The notes beneath the pieces are model-generated. The model was not told the DNA's origin and made no database searches. It saw only the letters and a program-made list of their open reading frames with translations. Positions 1 through 8,711 of a stretch of DNA of 64,000 bases are shown one piece after another. The stretch lies in assembly GCF_002844275.1 (NCBI RefSeq), contig NZ_NXGX01000002.1, positions 605,979 to 669,978 on the forward strand, given 5' to 3'. This DNA is from Thalassospira lohafexi. Its GTDB lineage: Bacteria > Pseudomonadota > Alphaproteobacteria > Rhodospirillales > Thalassospiraceae. Positions within the stretch are counted from its first letter, which is position 1. Each line of letters starts with the position of its first letter. Both the position numbers and the translations under genes were made by a program.

Positions 1-1309
1 GTTCTTCCCATTCGCGTGACTGGGCGTAATGGGTGACGAATTCTTCGCCAAACAACGATTTTGCCGCTTCGGAATTGCGCAGGCGTCCGGCGGCCTCAAA
101 AAGCGTTGCTGGCAATGTCACGTCTTCTGGGAATTCTTGTTCATAGGCGTTGCCGACAACCATTTCACCCGGCTCCACCTTGTTCTCGATCCCCCAAAGT
201 CCTGAACCAATCGCTGCTGAAAGCGCGATATAGGGGTTTATGTCCGCCGCAGCAATCCGATATTCAACCCGCTGCGATTTTTCACTCCCCGGAATGACCC
301 GAAGAGCCGTTGTACGGTTTTCAACGCCCCAGGTCGCCGTCGTTGGCGCCCAGAAACCGGGAACCAGACGGGAATAACTGTTTACCGTGCACGCCACCAT
401 CGACAGAAGTTCAGGCATCAGTTTCTGCTGACCGCCAAGGAACCACCGCATTTCATCGGACATGTTATCGGGCTTATCGGCGTCATAGAATGCGGCACGG
501 CCATCCTTGCCCTTAATCGAGACATGCATATGCCCCGACTGTCCCGGCCAATCGGGCGACCATTTTGCCATAAAGGTTGCCATCCAGCCGGCCCGCTGCG
601 CCAAAACCTTGGTAAAGGTCTTGAAAAGTGCCGCCTTGTCAGCAGCCATAAGGGCCTCGTCATGCATGATCGCAGCTTCGAGAACCCCCGGACCGGTTTC
701 GGTATGCAATCCCTCAATCGGGAAATCCATGCTTTCGCCAAGTTCAAGCAGGTCACGATAGAATTCCGAGTGCACTGAATTGCGCAACATCGAATACCCA
801 TAGAAACCCGGCGTGATGTTGGTCAGATTGCGATAGTTTTTCTCCCGCACGGAATGCGGCGTTTCCTCAAACAGGAAGAATTCGAACTCGCATGCGGCTG
901 AAACGTCGTATCCCATGTTCGATGCCTTATCGAGCACCCGGCGCAGCGTTCCACGCGGACAAACGGTTTCCGCCCGTCCTTCGAACTCGCCCAGAAACAG
1001 GATTGTGTCGTCTTCCATCGGTAATTCACGGCAGCTTTCCGGGATCACCCGTACCGGTGCATCCGGATAGGCCGTATGCCAGCCGGTGAATTCCGATTTA
1101 TCATAAAGCTGATCATTTGAATCCCAGCCCAGAACCACGTCACAAAAAGCAAAACCGGAATCAAGAGCCGACAAAAATTTATCGCGATGCATATATTTGC
1201 CGCGCATAATTCCATCGACATCGAACACCCCGATTTTGACGAATTTGATATCACGTTCCTGAATAAGTTTTCGTGCGTCATCGGCGGTTTTGACATCTTG
1301 CGCCTGCAT
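1..1309 (-). CDS. glutamine synthetase family protein (3' end outside window)
   Basis: ATP-dependent ligase of the glutamine synthetase fold, probably a gamma-glutamyl-amine/polyamine or class III-like GS rather than housekeeping GlnA. The reading frame translated from the complement starts at ATG 1309 behind a GGAGG site and stays open to the left edge (436 codons). GS landmarks are visible: an ETGPGVLEAAI segment (the GPG-x-x-E metal/glutamate region), a GHMHVSI segment, then NSYSRLVPGFWAPT and a downstream ENRT. It lies downstream of the TRAP operon on the same strand, separated by a hairpin, so it may use the transported compound. The substrate cannot be told from sequence. The 3' end is missing. 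Confidence 0.88.
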   Translation of the reverse strand, partial: MQAQDVKTADDARKLIQERDIKFVKIGVFDVDGIMRGKYMHRDKFLSALDSGFAFCDVVLGWDSNDQLYDKSEFTGWHTAYPDAPVRVIPESCRELPMEDDTILFLGEFEGRAETVCPRGTLRRVLDKASNMGYDVSAACEFEFFLFEETPHSVREKNYRNLTNITPGFYGYSMLRNSVHSEFYRDLLELGESMDFPIEGLHTETGPGVLEAAIMHDEALMAADKAALFKTFTKVLAQRAGWMATFMAKWSPDWPGQSGHMHVSIKGKDGRAAFYDADKPDNMSDEMRWFLGGQQKLMPELLSMVACTVNSYSRLVPGFWAPTTATWGVENRTTALRVIPGSEKSQRVEYRIAAADINPYIALSAAIGSGLWGIENKVEPGEMVVGNAYEQEFPEDVTLPATLFEAAGRLRNSEAAKSLFGEEFVTHYAQSREWEE

Positions 1310-1492
1310 CGGTGGCCTCCTGTTATTTGGGCTTTGTTATTACGTCAAATTGGTCGTTTTTCCCGGTTTTCTCGACGCATTTTTTTTGATTTTCTCAACG
1401 AAAAATATATTACATTTTCGAACAAATATACATAAATTTTGATTTTTTGTATTATTTATTACAACTTAAAAATACTTCAAATTCAAGTAGAT

Positions 1493-1530
1493 GCAGGGCA
1501 CCGAATATCCGAAAATATCTGGTGCCCTGC
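1493..1530 (-). terminator. hairpin downstream of TRAP dctP
   Basis: A perfect 10-bp inverted repeat, GCAGGGCACC (1493-1502) and GGTGCCCTGC (1521-1530), lies just past the stop of the substrate-binding protein gene. No clean T-run follows on the minus strand, so it may be a weak terminator or an mRNA-stabilising hairpin. The rest of 1310-1547 is A+T-rich and should hold the promoter of the GS gene. Confidence 0.5.
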
Positions 1531-1547
1531 CCCTCAGTTTGATCGGC

Positions 1548-2600
1548 TTAGCTGTAACGATACGGCTTACCAGCCTTCTCCATCACAGCAGCATACTGCT
1601 TGAAGATATCAACAACCTTCGCGCAACGCGGACTGGTCTGTGCGATCTCATCCCAGAACTTATGTGCTTCGGCTTCAACCGTTGCCCATTCGCTGTCCGG
1701 GATTGAGGTCAGCTTCATTTTTGTGCCCTGTGTACGGAGTTTGGCCTCGCCACCCCAGTACCAGTGCTGACGATAATAGTGGGAACTGTCCATGCACAAT
1801 TTAAACAGCACTTTCAGATGGTCAGGAAGCTCGTTCCAGCGTTCTTCATTGGCAAAGAACGACCCACACCAGGCACCGGAGATATTATTGGTCAGGAAGT
1901 AATTGGTCACATCTGCCCAACCGACCGTGTAATCCTCGGTAATGCCCGACCATGCGATGCCATCCAGCTCGCCGGTCTGAACTGCAACCTCAATGTCTTC
2001 CCATGGCAACGTCACCGGAACGACCCCGAAACGTGACAGGAACTTGCCCGCCGTCGGGAAGGTAAAGACGCGCTTGCCCTTAAGGTCGGCAAGGCTGTTG
2101 ATTGGCTCAACAGTTGCAAAGTGGCATGGATCCCACGAACCAGCCGAAAGCCACTTAACGCCTTCAACTTCGCCGTATGCCTCTTCCCAGATTTCGTTCA
2201 GGCCGTATTCTTCAAACAGGACCGGAACATCAAGGCTATAGCGGGTGGCAAATGGGAAATAACCGCCAAAGACCGAAACATCAACCGGGGCTGCGATCGA
2301 GTCATCGTCTGACTGAACCGCATCAATGGTACCACGCTGCATGGCACGGAAAAGTTCACCGGTCGGGACCAGCTGATCGGCATAGTAAAGCTCGATTTCC
2401 ATTTCACCATTGGCGACCTTGTTAAAGGCATCAATCGCCGGTTTGATCACATGCTCGCCCAGTGCCGGGCCTGCATATGTCTGCAAACGCCAAGTGATCT
2501 TTGCGTTCTGCGCCTTGACGTAAGGCGAAGCGAACGCTGTGGTACCGGCTGCAGCAGTTACAATACCGGCTTTTTTTATAAAGTCGCGTCTCGTCGTCAT
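1548..2600 (-). CDS. TRAP transporter substrate-binding protein (DctP family)
   Basis: Periplasmic receptor that delivers an organic acid to the DctQM permease encoded upstream. The mature part reads as a DctP/mannitol-chloroaromatic type receptor (NAKITWRLQTYAGPALGEHV). The N-terminus carries a Tat signal: RRDFIKK at residues 4-10, a hydrophobic stretch, and a likely cut after VKA near residue 30. ATG 2600 is chosen over an in-frame codon at 2663 because an AGGGAG site lies just upstream and the Tat motif then falls at the N-terminus. About 350 residues, normal for the family. It follows dctM after a hairpin-containing gap, which may let it be expressed at a different level. The ligand is unknown. 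Confidence 0.9.
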   Translation of the reverse strand: MTTRRDFIKKAGIVTAAAGTTAFASPYVKAQNAKITWRLQTYAGPALGEHVIKPAIDAFNKVANGEMEIELYYADQLVPTGELFRAMQRGTIDAVQSDDDSIAAPVDVSVFGGYFPFATRYSLDVPVLFEEYGLNEIWEEAYGEVEGVKWLSAGSWDPCHFATVEPINSLADLKGKRVFTFPTAGKFLSRFGVVPVTLPWEDIEVAVQTGELDGIAWSGITEDYTVGWADVTNYFLTNNISGAWCGSFFANEERWNELPDHLKVLFKLCMDSSHYYRQHWYWGGEAKLRTQGTKMKLTSIPDSEWATVEAEAHKFWDEIAQTSPRCAKVVDIFKQYAAVMEKAGKPYRYS

Positions 2601-2727
2601 TGTATCATCTCCCTGATCGATGAAGTTTGTTAACGCACTTGTTGTACTGCCCTGCCCGTCCATCGGGCTCGACAGCGCCTCCTCTTCTTGAAAATCAACA
2701 CCTCCCCTGAATTGCTTTTTTTAGTGG

Positions 2728-2754
2728 CTGGCGGGGCCAATCCGACCCCGCCAG
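2728..2754 (-). other. intercistronic hairpin between dctM and dctP
   Basis: Perfect 9-bp G+C-rich inverted repeat, CTGGCGGGG (2728-2736) and CCCCGCCAG (2746-2754), 20 bases past the dctM stop. No T-run follows on the coding strand, so an mRNA-processing or stabilising role that raises receptor mRNA over permease mRNA is more likely than termination. Confidence 0.5.
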
Positions 2755-2773
2755 TAGTGGGTCTTCAGGCTGT

Positions 2774-4099
2774 TCACCGGGCGTAGTGCCATTCTGGCAG
2801 CCACAGCGCGATTTGCGGGAACACCATCACAACGCCAAGCGCAATCGCCATAATGATCACAAACGGCGTAATCGACTTATAGATGTCCTTTAACGTCACC
2901 TCTGGCGGTGCCATGGCACGCATCAGGAACAAATTGTACCCGAACGGAGGTGTCATATAGGCGATCTGACAGGTGATCGTATAAAGCACGCCATACCAGA
3001 CCAGATCGAAACCAAGTGCGCCGACCAGCGGCACATAAAGCGGTGCGACAATCACCAGCATTGCGGTGTCATCAAGGAACATCCCCATCAGGATGAAGGA
3101 AATCTGCATCATGATCAGGATCTGCCACGGACCAAGTCCGAGCTGATCAACAAAGAAACCCTCAATCGCCTTGACTGCGCCCAAGCCATCAAACACTGCC
3201 CCGAATGCGAGGGCCGCCAAAATGATCCACATAAACATGCAACTGATCGACAGCGTCTTGCGAAGGGTTTCTTCCATGACCGACCGATTAAGGCGACGCT
3301 TGGCCAAGGCCGCAAGGGTCGCAGCAAGTGCGCCAACAGCCGAACTTTCAACAAGCGATGTAATCCCCATCAGGAACAAACCGGTCATCGAGAAGAAGAT
3401 GAAAAGCGGAACAACCCCGGCCTTGAGCAAGCCGATTTTTTCCGACAACGTGATTTCCGCACGCTCTTCCTTGCTAAGTGCTGGCCCCATATCAGGCTGT
3501 ATCCAGCACCGAACGGCAATATAAAGGATAAACATCCCCGCCATCATCAAACCGGGGAATACGCCCGCAAGCCACAATTGCCCGACAGGCTGACGCGCAA
3601 TCATGCCATAGAGCACCAGAACAACGCTTGGCGGCACCAGAATACCCAGCGAACTGCCCGCCTGGATCACCCCGGTCACCATGACTTTGTCATAGCCGCG
3701 CCGCAAAAGTTCCGGCAAGGCGATACTGGCCCCGATGGCCATGCCCGCAACGCTCAGGCCATTCATGGCCGAAACTGCAACCATCAAGACAATTGTCCCG
3801 ATGGCAAGCCCCCCGCGCACCGGCCCCATCCAGACATGGAACATCCGGTACAAATCATCCGCCAGCCCGGATTCCGACAGCATATAGCCCATGTAAACAA
3901 ACAGCGGCAACGTCAGAAGCGGATACCATTTCATCAGCTTCATGGCGGCACTGAACGCCATTTCTGATCCGCCGTCGCCCCACATGCCAAGGGCAAAAAC
4001 AACCGCGACAAAACCAATGGCACCGAAAACCCGTTTCCCGGTCAGAAGCATCAGCATCATCGTGGAAAACATCAGAAGAGCAATCATTTCATAACTCAT
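2774..4099 (-). CDS. TRAP transporter large permease (DctM)
   Basis: Large membrane subunit of a tripartite ATP-independent periplasmic transporter. It forms the ion-coupled channel with DctQ. The 441-residue protein is almost entirely hydrophobic, with roughly a dozen membrane segments, and carries DctM-type features such as GASIALPELLRRGYDK and GILVPPSVVLVLYG in the first half and TPPFGYNLFLMRA near the end. Its start overlaps the dctQ stop by 4 bases (ATGA), indicating translational coupling. Part of the dctQ-dctM-dctP operon. Confidence 0.95.
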   Translation of the reverse strand: MSYEMIALLMFSTMMLMLLTGKRVFGAIGFVAVVFALGMWGDGGSEMAFSAAMKLMKWYPLLTLPLFVYMGYMLSESGLADDLYRMFHVWMGPVRGGLAIGTIVLMVAVSAMNGLSVAGMAIGASIALPELLRRGYDKVMVTGVIQAGSSLGILVPPSVVLVLYGMIARQPVGQLWLAGVFPGLMMAGMFILYIAVRCWIQPDMGPALSKEERAEITLSEKIGLLKAGVVPLFIFFSMTGLFLMGITSLVESSAVGALAATLAALAKRRLNRSVMEETLRKTLSISCMFMWIILAALAFGAVFDGLGAVKAIEGFFVDQLGLGPWQILIMMQISFILMGMFLDDTAMLVIVAPLYVPLVGALGFDLVWYGVLYTITCQIAYMTPPFGYNLFLMRAMAPPEVTLKDIYKSITPFVIIMAIALGVVMVFPQIALWLPEWHYAR

Positions 4100-4605
4100 G
4101 AAAGGCTCTCCCCACGGGCTGCGGCCAGATCCTTAAAGAAGGTCGCAATCGCCTGAAGCAACATCATAAACACGCCAAATGTCATGATCGACTTTATCGG
4201 CGTCATGGGTGGCGACCACGCCGAATAGCTGGTCTCGTTATATTGAAAAGCATAAGAGGTCGACGAAATGCCGCCATACAGCAAAAATGCCAGATAAAAG
4301 ATCAGAAACAGGATTGTAATCGCATCAAGTCCGGCCTGTTTGCGCGGCGACAATGCGCCATACAGCAAATCCATCCGGACATGTGAGTCCAGTTGCATGG
4401 AATAGCCGCCCCCCAGCAGAAAATACGACACCATGATAAATTGTGCGGCTTCCAGCGTCCAAAGAGCCGGGAACTCCATCAGCTTGGTGACCGAGGAATA
4501 AATAAGCACGGCAAGCATTGCGAAGATCAAATACATGGCAAACCGGCCAATAATCCGATTAACGCGATCCACCCATCTGACATAGGTTTTGATAAACTCA
4601 GGCAT
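4096..4605 (-). CDS. TRAP transporter small permease (DctQ)
   Basis: Small membrane subunit of the same TRAP system, 169 residues, with four predicted membrane segments beginning near residues 20, 50, 95 and 135, as usual for DctQ. First gene of the operon. The 355-base upstream gap holds the two RpiR-like operators and the divergent regulator gene. The gene order Q-M-P with a separate hairpin before P suggests one promoter before dctQ. Confidence 0.93.
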   Translation of the reverse strand: MPEFIKTYVRWVDRVNRIIGRFAMYLIFAMLAVLIYSSVTKLMEFPALWTLEAAQFIMVSYFLLGGGYSMQLDSHVRMDLLYGALSPRKQAGLDAITILFLIFYLAFLLYGGISSTSYAFQYNETSYSAWSPPMTPIKSIMTFGVFMMLLQAIATFFKDLAAARGESLS

Positions 4606-4889
4606 TTAACGCCACTCCAACATCTCCCAGTTTATAGGTCGTAACGGCCCGTAATGCCCCGGTCAGACGCAAACATACCTGTTGCCGTCCACACCATGTG
4701 CGGACAGATCCAGTATCGACGTCTGCTTTGAACGGAAAGACTTCAGGCCCTGACAACCCATATTACGCCCCCTTGAATGCACGCCCCCATGACGGGACAT
4801 GCCGCGTGATAACCCGCCTCCCTGAAAGACCGAACAATCACCAAGTCATTGAATTATTTTGCTGCTTTTCGCGGCATGGGTTTAACCCT

Positions 4890-4907
4890 TTGTAATGAAC
4901 GTTACAT
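4890..4907. promoter_or_regulatory. putative RpiR operator 1
   Basis: Inverted repeat TTGTAA-6-TTACAT. It has the same half-sites and spacer length as the second site 50 bases downstream, in the gap between dctQ and the RpiR-family gene. The remainder of 4606-4889 shows no further gene. Confidence 0.6.
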
Positions 4908-4939
4908 GAATTCAATTTTCATGACAAGAACATCAGTTG

Positions 4940-4957
4940 TTGTAAAATTCATTACAA
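4940..4957. promoter_or_regulatory. putative RpiR operator 2
   Basis: Perfect inverted repeat TTGTAA-6-TTACAA. Its centre is exactly 50 bp, about five helical turns, from that of operator 1, so two dimers could bind the same DNA face. Confidence 0.65.
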
Positions 4958-5059
4958 TCATTGTATTTGTATGACAGGCAGGTTAAACCGCGCCTGACCC
5001 TACCTATACAGGGGTATTTGACCATTCTGGGTGGATGGTATGAACGGGGAAAGTTGCAC

Positions 5060-5941
5060 TTGGACGTGACGCAGCAGGACACAAAACCAACCGTCGCCGA
5101 ACAAATCACGCAAAAGGCTGATACGCTGACGGCATCGGAACGCAAGCTGGCCCATGCCCTGCTTGGCAATTATCCAATGGCCGGGCTTGAGACGGTTGCG
5201 ACTTTTGCTGATCGTTGCGGCGTTTCTGCCCCGACGGTCCTGCGTTTCGCCAGCAAAATCGGCTTTGACAGCTACCCCGACATGCAGGCCAGACTACGTG
5301 GTGAACTCGAAGCCCGCCTTCAGTCACCCTTGACCCGAAGCAGCCTGCCCCGGTCACGCAACCGGTCCAGCCATCCGATGGGTGAATTGCTTCATGAAAT
5401 CGCCGAAGCAGCAACCAACAACATTCGAACCAGCCTTGCCAATATCAATCCGGCGGAATTGCAAAGTGCAATCGAACTGATCGGTGATTGCAAAGGATCG
5501 GTTTACTTGCTGGGGGGGCGTTTTACATCGGCACTGGCGGTCTATGCCTATGAACATCTTCGCACCATGCGAAGCCATGTCCGCCGTGTGTCGGGCCAAA
5601 GTGCAAAATGGGCAGAAGATCTTCTTGATATCGGCAAACGCGACGTTCTGGTTATCTTTGATGTTCGTCGCTATCAGTCTGATGTAATCGCCTTTGCCGA
5701 AGCCGCCTCAAAACAGGACGCAAAGATCATCCTGTTTACCGACCAGTGGCTAAGCCCCATCGCCCAGTTTGCCCGCCACGTTTTTCCGGTGCGCATCGAA
5801 ACCGGCACGACATGGGACAGCTCGGCCGCCAGCATGGTCATGCTTGAAGCCCTGCTCGAAGGTGTCGGTCAACATAACCCTGACCAAGTTCGCGCGCGCA
5901 TCAAACATCTTGAAGCTTTGCGCCGCCCCTCCCAACCATAA
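5060..5941 (+). CDS. RpiR/MurR family transcriptional regulator
   Basis: Sugar-phosphate-type regulator with an N-terminal helix-turn-helix (LTASERKLAHALL to VSAPTVLRFASKIGF) and a C-terminal SIS domain (about residues 125-260 of the longest frame, SVYLLGGRFTSALAVYAYEHL onward). The open frame begins at TTG 4961, directly beside operator 2. TTG 5060, with GGGGA nine bases upstream, gives a normal 293-residue RpiR protein and is preferred; GTG 5066 is possible. Divergent from the TRAP operon and the obvious candidate to bind the two operators between them. The effector is unknown. Confidence 0.85.
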   Translation: MDVTQQDTKPTVAEQITQKADTLTASERKLAHALLGNYPMAGLETVATFADRCGVSAPTVLRFASKIGFDSYPDMQARLRGELEARLQSPLTRSSLPRSRNRSSHPMGELLHEIAEAATNNIRTSLANINPAELQSAIELIGDCKGSVYLLGGRFTSALAVYAYEHLRTMRSHVRRVSGQSAKWAEDLLDIGKRDVLVIFDVRRYQSDVIAFAEAASKQDAKIILFTDQWLSPIAQFARHVFPVRIETGTTWDSSAASMVMLEALLEGVGQHNPDQVRARIKHLEALRRPSQP

Positions 5942-6004
5942 GTTCGGGGCCGCGCACCTCAAGAAAACCGCTCCCATACATCACATCACGTGTGTCAGCA
6001 GTAT

Positions 6005-7342
6005 CTAGTCGCGCAATCCACGCTTGGCCGTGGCCAGAACCCGGTCGATATAGGCATCCGATTGCCCGACATAATTGGCCGGATTACGCACCGCTGCCCA
6101 ATCGACCGGCACATCGGTCAGTTTGGGCAATTCATCAAACAGGTTCGATTGATTGGCCGCCGACTGCGCCAAGCCGTCCTTGACCAATTTATCCGCCGCA
6201 TCGCGCCCCACATGGTCGGCCAGCGCAAATGTCGCCGCCTCGGCCAGCATCGCACCGCGTGACAGATCAAGGTTGGCCACCATACGGTCCTGATTAACCT
6301 TAAGCGCGGGCACCATATCGACTGCCTGCGCAAGTGCGGTTCCCGCCGCCATGATCATTTGCGGCAAGGTCAACCATTCCAGAAGCCAGCTTGACCCGGA
6401 TCGTTCGTGATCATGAAGCTGCGACTGGGCAAAGGTTCCCAACTGACCGGCATTAAACCGCGCCAAAGTCACCAGCATTTCCGCCTGCACCGGGTTGGAT
6501 TTATGGGGCATGGTCGATGATCCCCCACCCTTGCCCGGCTGGACTTCGGCAATTTCCGACTGTGCGAGTAAAACAAGGTCCTGCCCCATTTTACCAAGCG
6601 CGCCGGTTAACGCTGTTAACTGGCTGGCGAAATCCACCAAAACGTCGCGCTGCGCATGCCATGGCATGTCGCTGGTTTCAAGATCAAGTTCCTCGGCCAG
6701 ATTGTTTTCAACCGCCGCGGCCTTACCCCCAAGGGATGCCAGCGTTCCCGCAGCCCCGCCAAACGACAGGCGCAGTAAATCATGCGAAAGCCCCTCAATC
6801 CGACGATCAATCCGCACCAACGGTGCTAACCAGCCCGCCGCCTTAAGCCCGAATGTCGTCGGCACCGCCTGTTGGGATCGGGTCCGCCCAATCATCACAG
6901 TGTTGCGGTGTGTTTCGGCAAGGGTTGAAAGCGATTTGGCCAGCTTGCGAATGCGCCGCCGAATGATCGAAATGACATCGCGTAGCCGCAAAACAAGCCC
7001 GGTATCAAACACATCCTGACTGGTCGCCCCGAAATGCACATAGCGCGCATCATCGCCACCAATTTCCGCCTTAAGCGCCTTGACCAGTGCCGGAACCGGC
7101 ACGCCCGAACTTGCTGTACCCGCCGTCAAACTTGCCGGATCGGGTTGAAAATCGCGGCACACCTCGGCAATTCTGGTCGCACTTGCTTCGGGGATCACGC
7201 CCGCGCGCGCTTGGGCGGCGGCAAGGGCGGCCTCAAACAACAGCATCGATGCAATCTGCGCGCTATCCTCAAACAGCTCGGCGATTTCGCGGTCAGCGAA
7301 AAGATCGCCAAGCAGGGCGGAATCAAAGGGCGAAATGGTCAT
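6005..7342 (-). CDS. pcaB: 3-carboxy-cis,cis-muconate cycloisomerase
   Basis: Second step of protocatechuate ring-cleavage: converts 3-carboxy-cis,cis-muconate to 4-carboxymuconolactone. Fumarase/aspartase superfamily; the signature GSSTMPHKSNPVQAEM lies around residue 270, and the N-terminus (SPFDSALLGDLFADREIAELF) is typical of PcaB. ATG 7342 is preferred to the longer frame at 7405 because it gives the usual N-terminus and has AAGGTGG upstream. 445 residues. It lies downstream of pcaF but beyond a strong terminator, so it may need read-through or its own promoter in the 140-base gap. Confidence 0.93.
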   Translation of the reverse strand: MTISPFDSALLGDLFADREIAELFEDSAQIASMLLFEAALAAAQARAGVIPEASATRIAEVCRDFQPDPASLTAGTASSGVPVPALVKALKAEIGGDDARYVHFGATSQDVFDTGLVLRLRDVISIIRRRIRKLAKSLSTLAETHRNTVMIGRTRSQQAVPTTFGLKAAGWLAPLVRIDRRIEGLSHDLLRLSFGGAAGTLASLGGKAAAVENNLAEELDLETSDMPWHAQRDVLVDFASQLTALTGALGKMGQDLVLLAQSEIAEVQPGKGGGSSTMPHKSNPVQAEMLVTLARFNAGQLGTFAQSQLHDHERSGSSWLLEWLTLPQMIMAAGTALAQAVDMVPALKVNQDRMVANLDLSRGAMLAEAATFALADHVGRDAADKLVKDGLAQSAANQSNLFDELPKLTDVPVDWAAVRNPANYVGQSDAYIDRVLATAKRGLRD

Positions 7343-7420
7343 CAGGCTTAATCCACCTTCATCAACAGGTGTGAAATCGGTTTGCGAGTGTCGCGCCACC
7401 AACACCGTTGGTCAACACCG

Positions 7421-7461
7421 CAAAAAACAAAGCCCCTGCCCGTCAACCGGCACAGGGGCTT
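7421..7461 (-). terminator. terminator after pcaF
   Basis: Perfect stem AAGCCCCTG (7430-7438) and CAGGGGCTT (7453-7461), followed on the minus strand by TGTTTTTTG. This has the full form of an intrinsic terminator and separates pcaF from pcaB. Confidence 0.8.
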
Positions 7462-7482
7462 CGATTTAAAAATCAGTCAAGA

Positions 7483-8688
7483 TTAAACAGCTTCAAGCGC
7501 AATCGCGATGCCCTGACCAACACCAATGCACATGGTCGCCAGCGCATATTTACCCCCGGTGCGTTTAAGCTGAAGGGCTGCCGTCCCTGCAATACGTGCG
7601 CCTGACATACCCAACGGATGACCAAGCGCAATCGCCCCGCCATTGGGGTTCACACGCGCATCGTCGTCGGCAATGCCAAGATCACGAAGGGTCGCCAAAC
7701 CTTGGGATGCAAAGGCTTCGTTCAACTCAATCACATCAAGCTGATCGGTGGTCCAGCCCAAACGCGCCAAAAGCTTTTTGCTGGCCGGTGCCGGGCCAAA
7801 GCCCATGATGCGCGGTGCAACACCCGCCGTCGCCCCACCAACAACCTTGGCAATCGGCGTCAGGCCGTATTTTTTAACCGCTGCTTCGGACGCGATGATC
7901 AATGCCGCCGCGCCATCATTGACACCCGATGCATTGCCCGCCGTCACCGACCCGCCTTCACGGAACGGGGTCGGCAATTTAGACAGCTTTTCCGCCGTCG
8001 TGCCCGGACGCGGATGTTCATCCTTATCGACAATAACCGGATCGGCCTTGCGTTGTGGAATGGTCACCGGGGTAATTTCCTCGCCCAGAATACCATTTTC
8101 CTGTGCCGCAACGGCTTTATCCTGTGATCGGGCGGCAAAGGCGTCCTGATCTTCGCGCGAAACTTTGAAATCCTCGGCGACGTTTTCACCAGTTTCAGGC
8201 ATGGACTCCACGCCGTACTGTTTTTTCATCACCGGATTAACAAACCGCCAGCCAATCGTCGTGTCATAGATTTCCGCATTGCGCGAAAAGGCCGAGGTCG
8301 CCTTGGGCATCACAAACGGTGCACGTGACATGCTTTCAACACCACCCGCAATCATCAAATCGGCTTCACCGGCCTTGATCGCACGCGCGGCAATAATGAT
8401 CGCATCCATGCCCGACCCGCAAAGGCGGTTGACCGTGGTTCCGGTCACTGTTTCAGGCAAACCGGCCAAAAGTGCGGACATGCGTGCAACGTTACGGTTG
8501 TCTTCACCGGCCTGATTGGCACAGCCAAAAATGATGTCTTCCACCGCGCCAAAATCGACACCGGGATTGCGGTCCATCAACACCTTAAGCGGAATAGCGC
8601 CCAAATCATCGGCGCGCACCTGCGACAGGCTGCCACCAAAGCGGCCAATCGGGGTGCGGATGTAATCGCAAATATATGCGTCAGCCAT
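7483..8688 (-). CDS. pcaF: 3-oxoadipyl-CoA thiolase
   Basis: Last step of the beta-ketoadipate pathway: cleaves 3-oxoadipyl-CoA to succinyl-CoA and acetyl-CoA. Thiolase family, 401 residues, the normal length. The nucleophile Cys is residue 90 in VNRLCGSGMDAI. The second and third active-site boxes are seen as GGAIALGHPLGMSGAR and ATMCIGVGQGIA near the C-terminus. The gene context (pcaIJ immediately upstream) supports PcaF rather than acetyl-CoA acetyltransferase. The transcript ends at the terminator at 7421-7461. Confidence 0.95.
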   Translation of the reverse strand: MADAYICDYIRTPIGRFGGSLSQVRADDLGAIPLKVLMDRNPGVDFGAVEDIIFGCANQAGEDNRNVARMSALLAGLPETVTGTTVNRLCGSGMDAIIIAARAIKAGEADLMIAGGVESMSRAPFVMPKATSAFSRNAEIYDTTIGWRFVNPVMKKQYGVESMPETGENVAEDFKVSREDQDAFAARSQDKAVAAQENGILGEEITPVTIPQRKADPVIVDKDEHPRPGTTAEKLSKLPTPFREGGSVTAGNASGVNDGAAALIIASEAAVKKYGLTPIAKVVGGATAGVAPRIMGFGPAPASKKLLARLGWTTDQLDVIELNEAFASQGLATLRDLGIADDDARVNPNGGAIALGHPLGMSGARIAGTAALQLKRTGGKYALATMCIGVGQGIAIALEAV

Positions 8689-8711
8689 GTTCTTGATCCT
8701 TGCTGGCAGTC

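Noticed and set aside
418..1296. Short minus- and plus-strand open frames inside the glutamine synthetase gene
   Set aside because: All are in other frames of the clear GS frame, which runs from 1309 to the left edge; their proteins show no family features.
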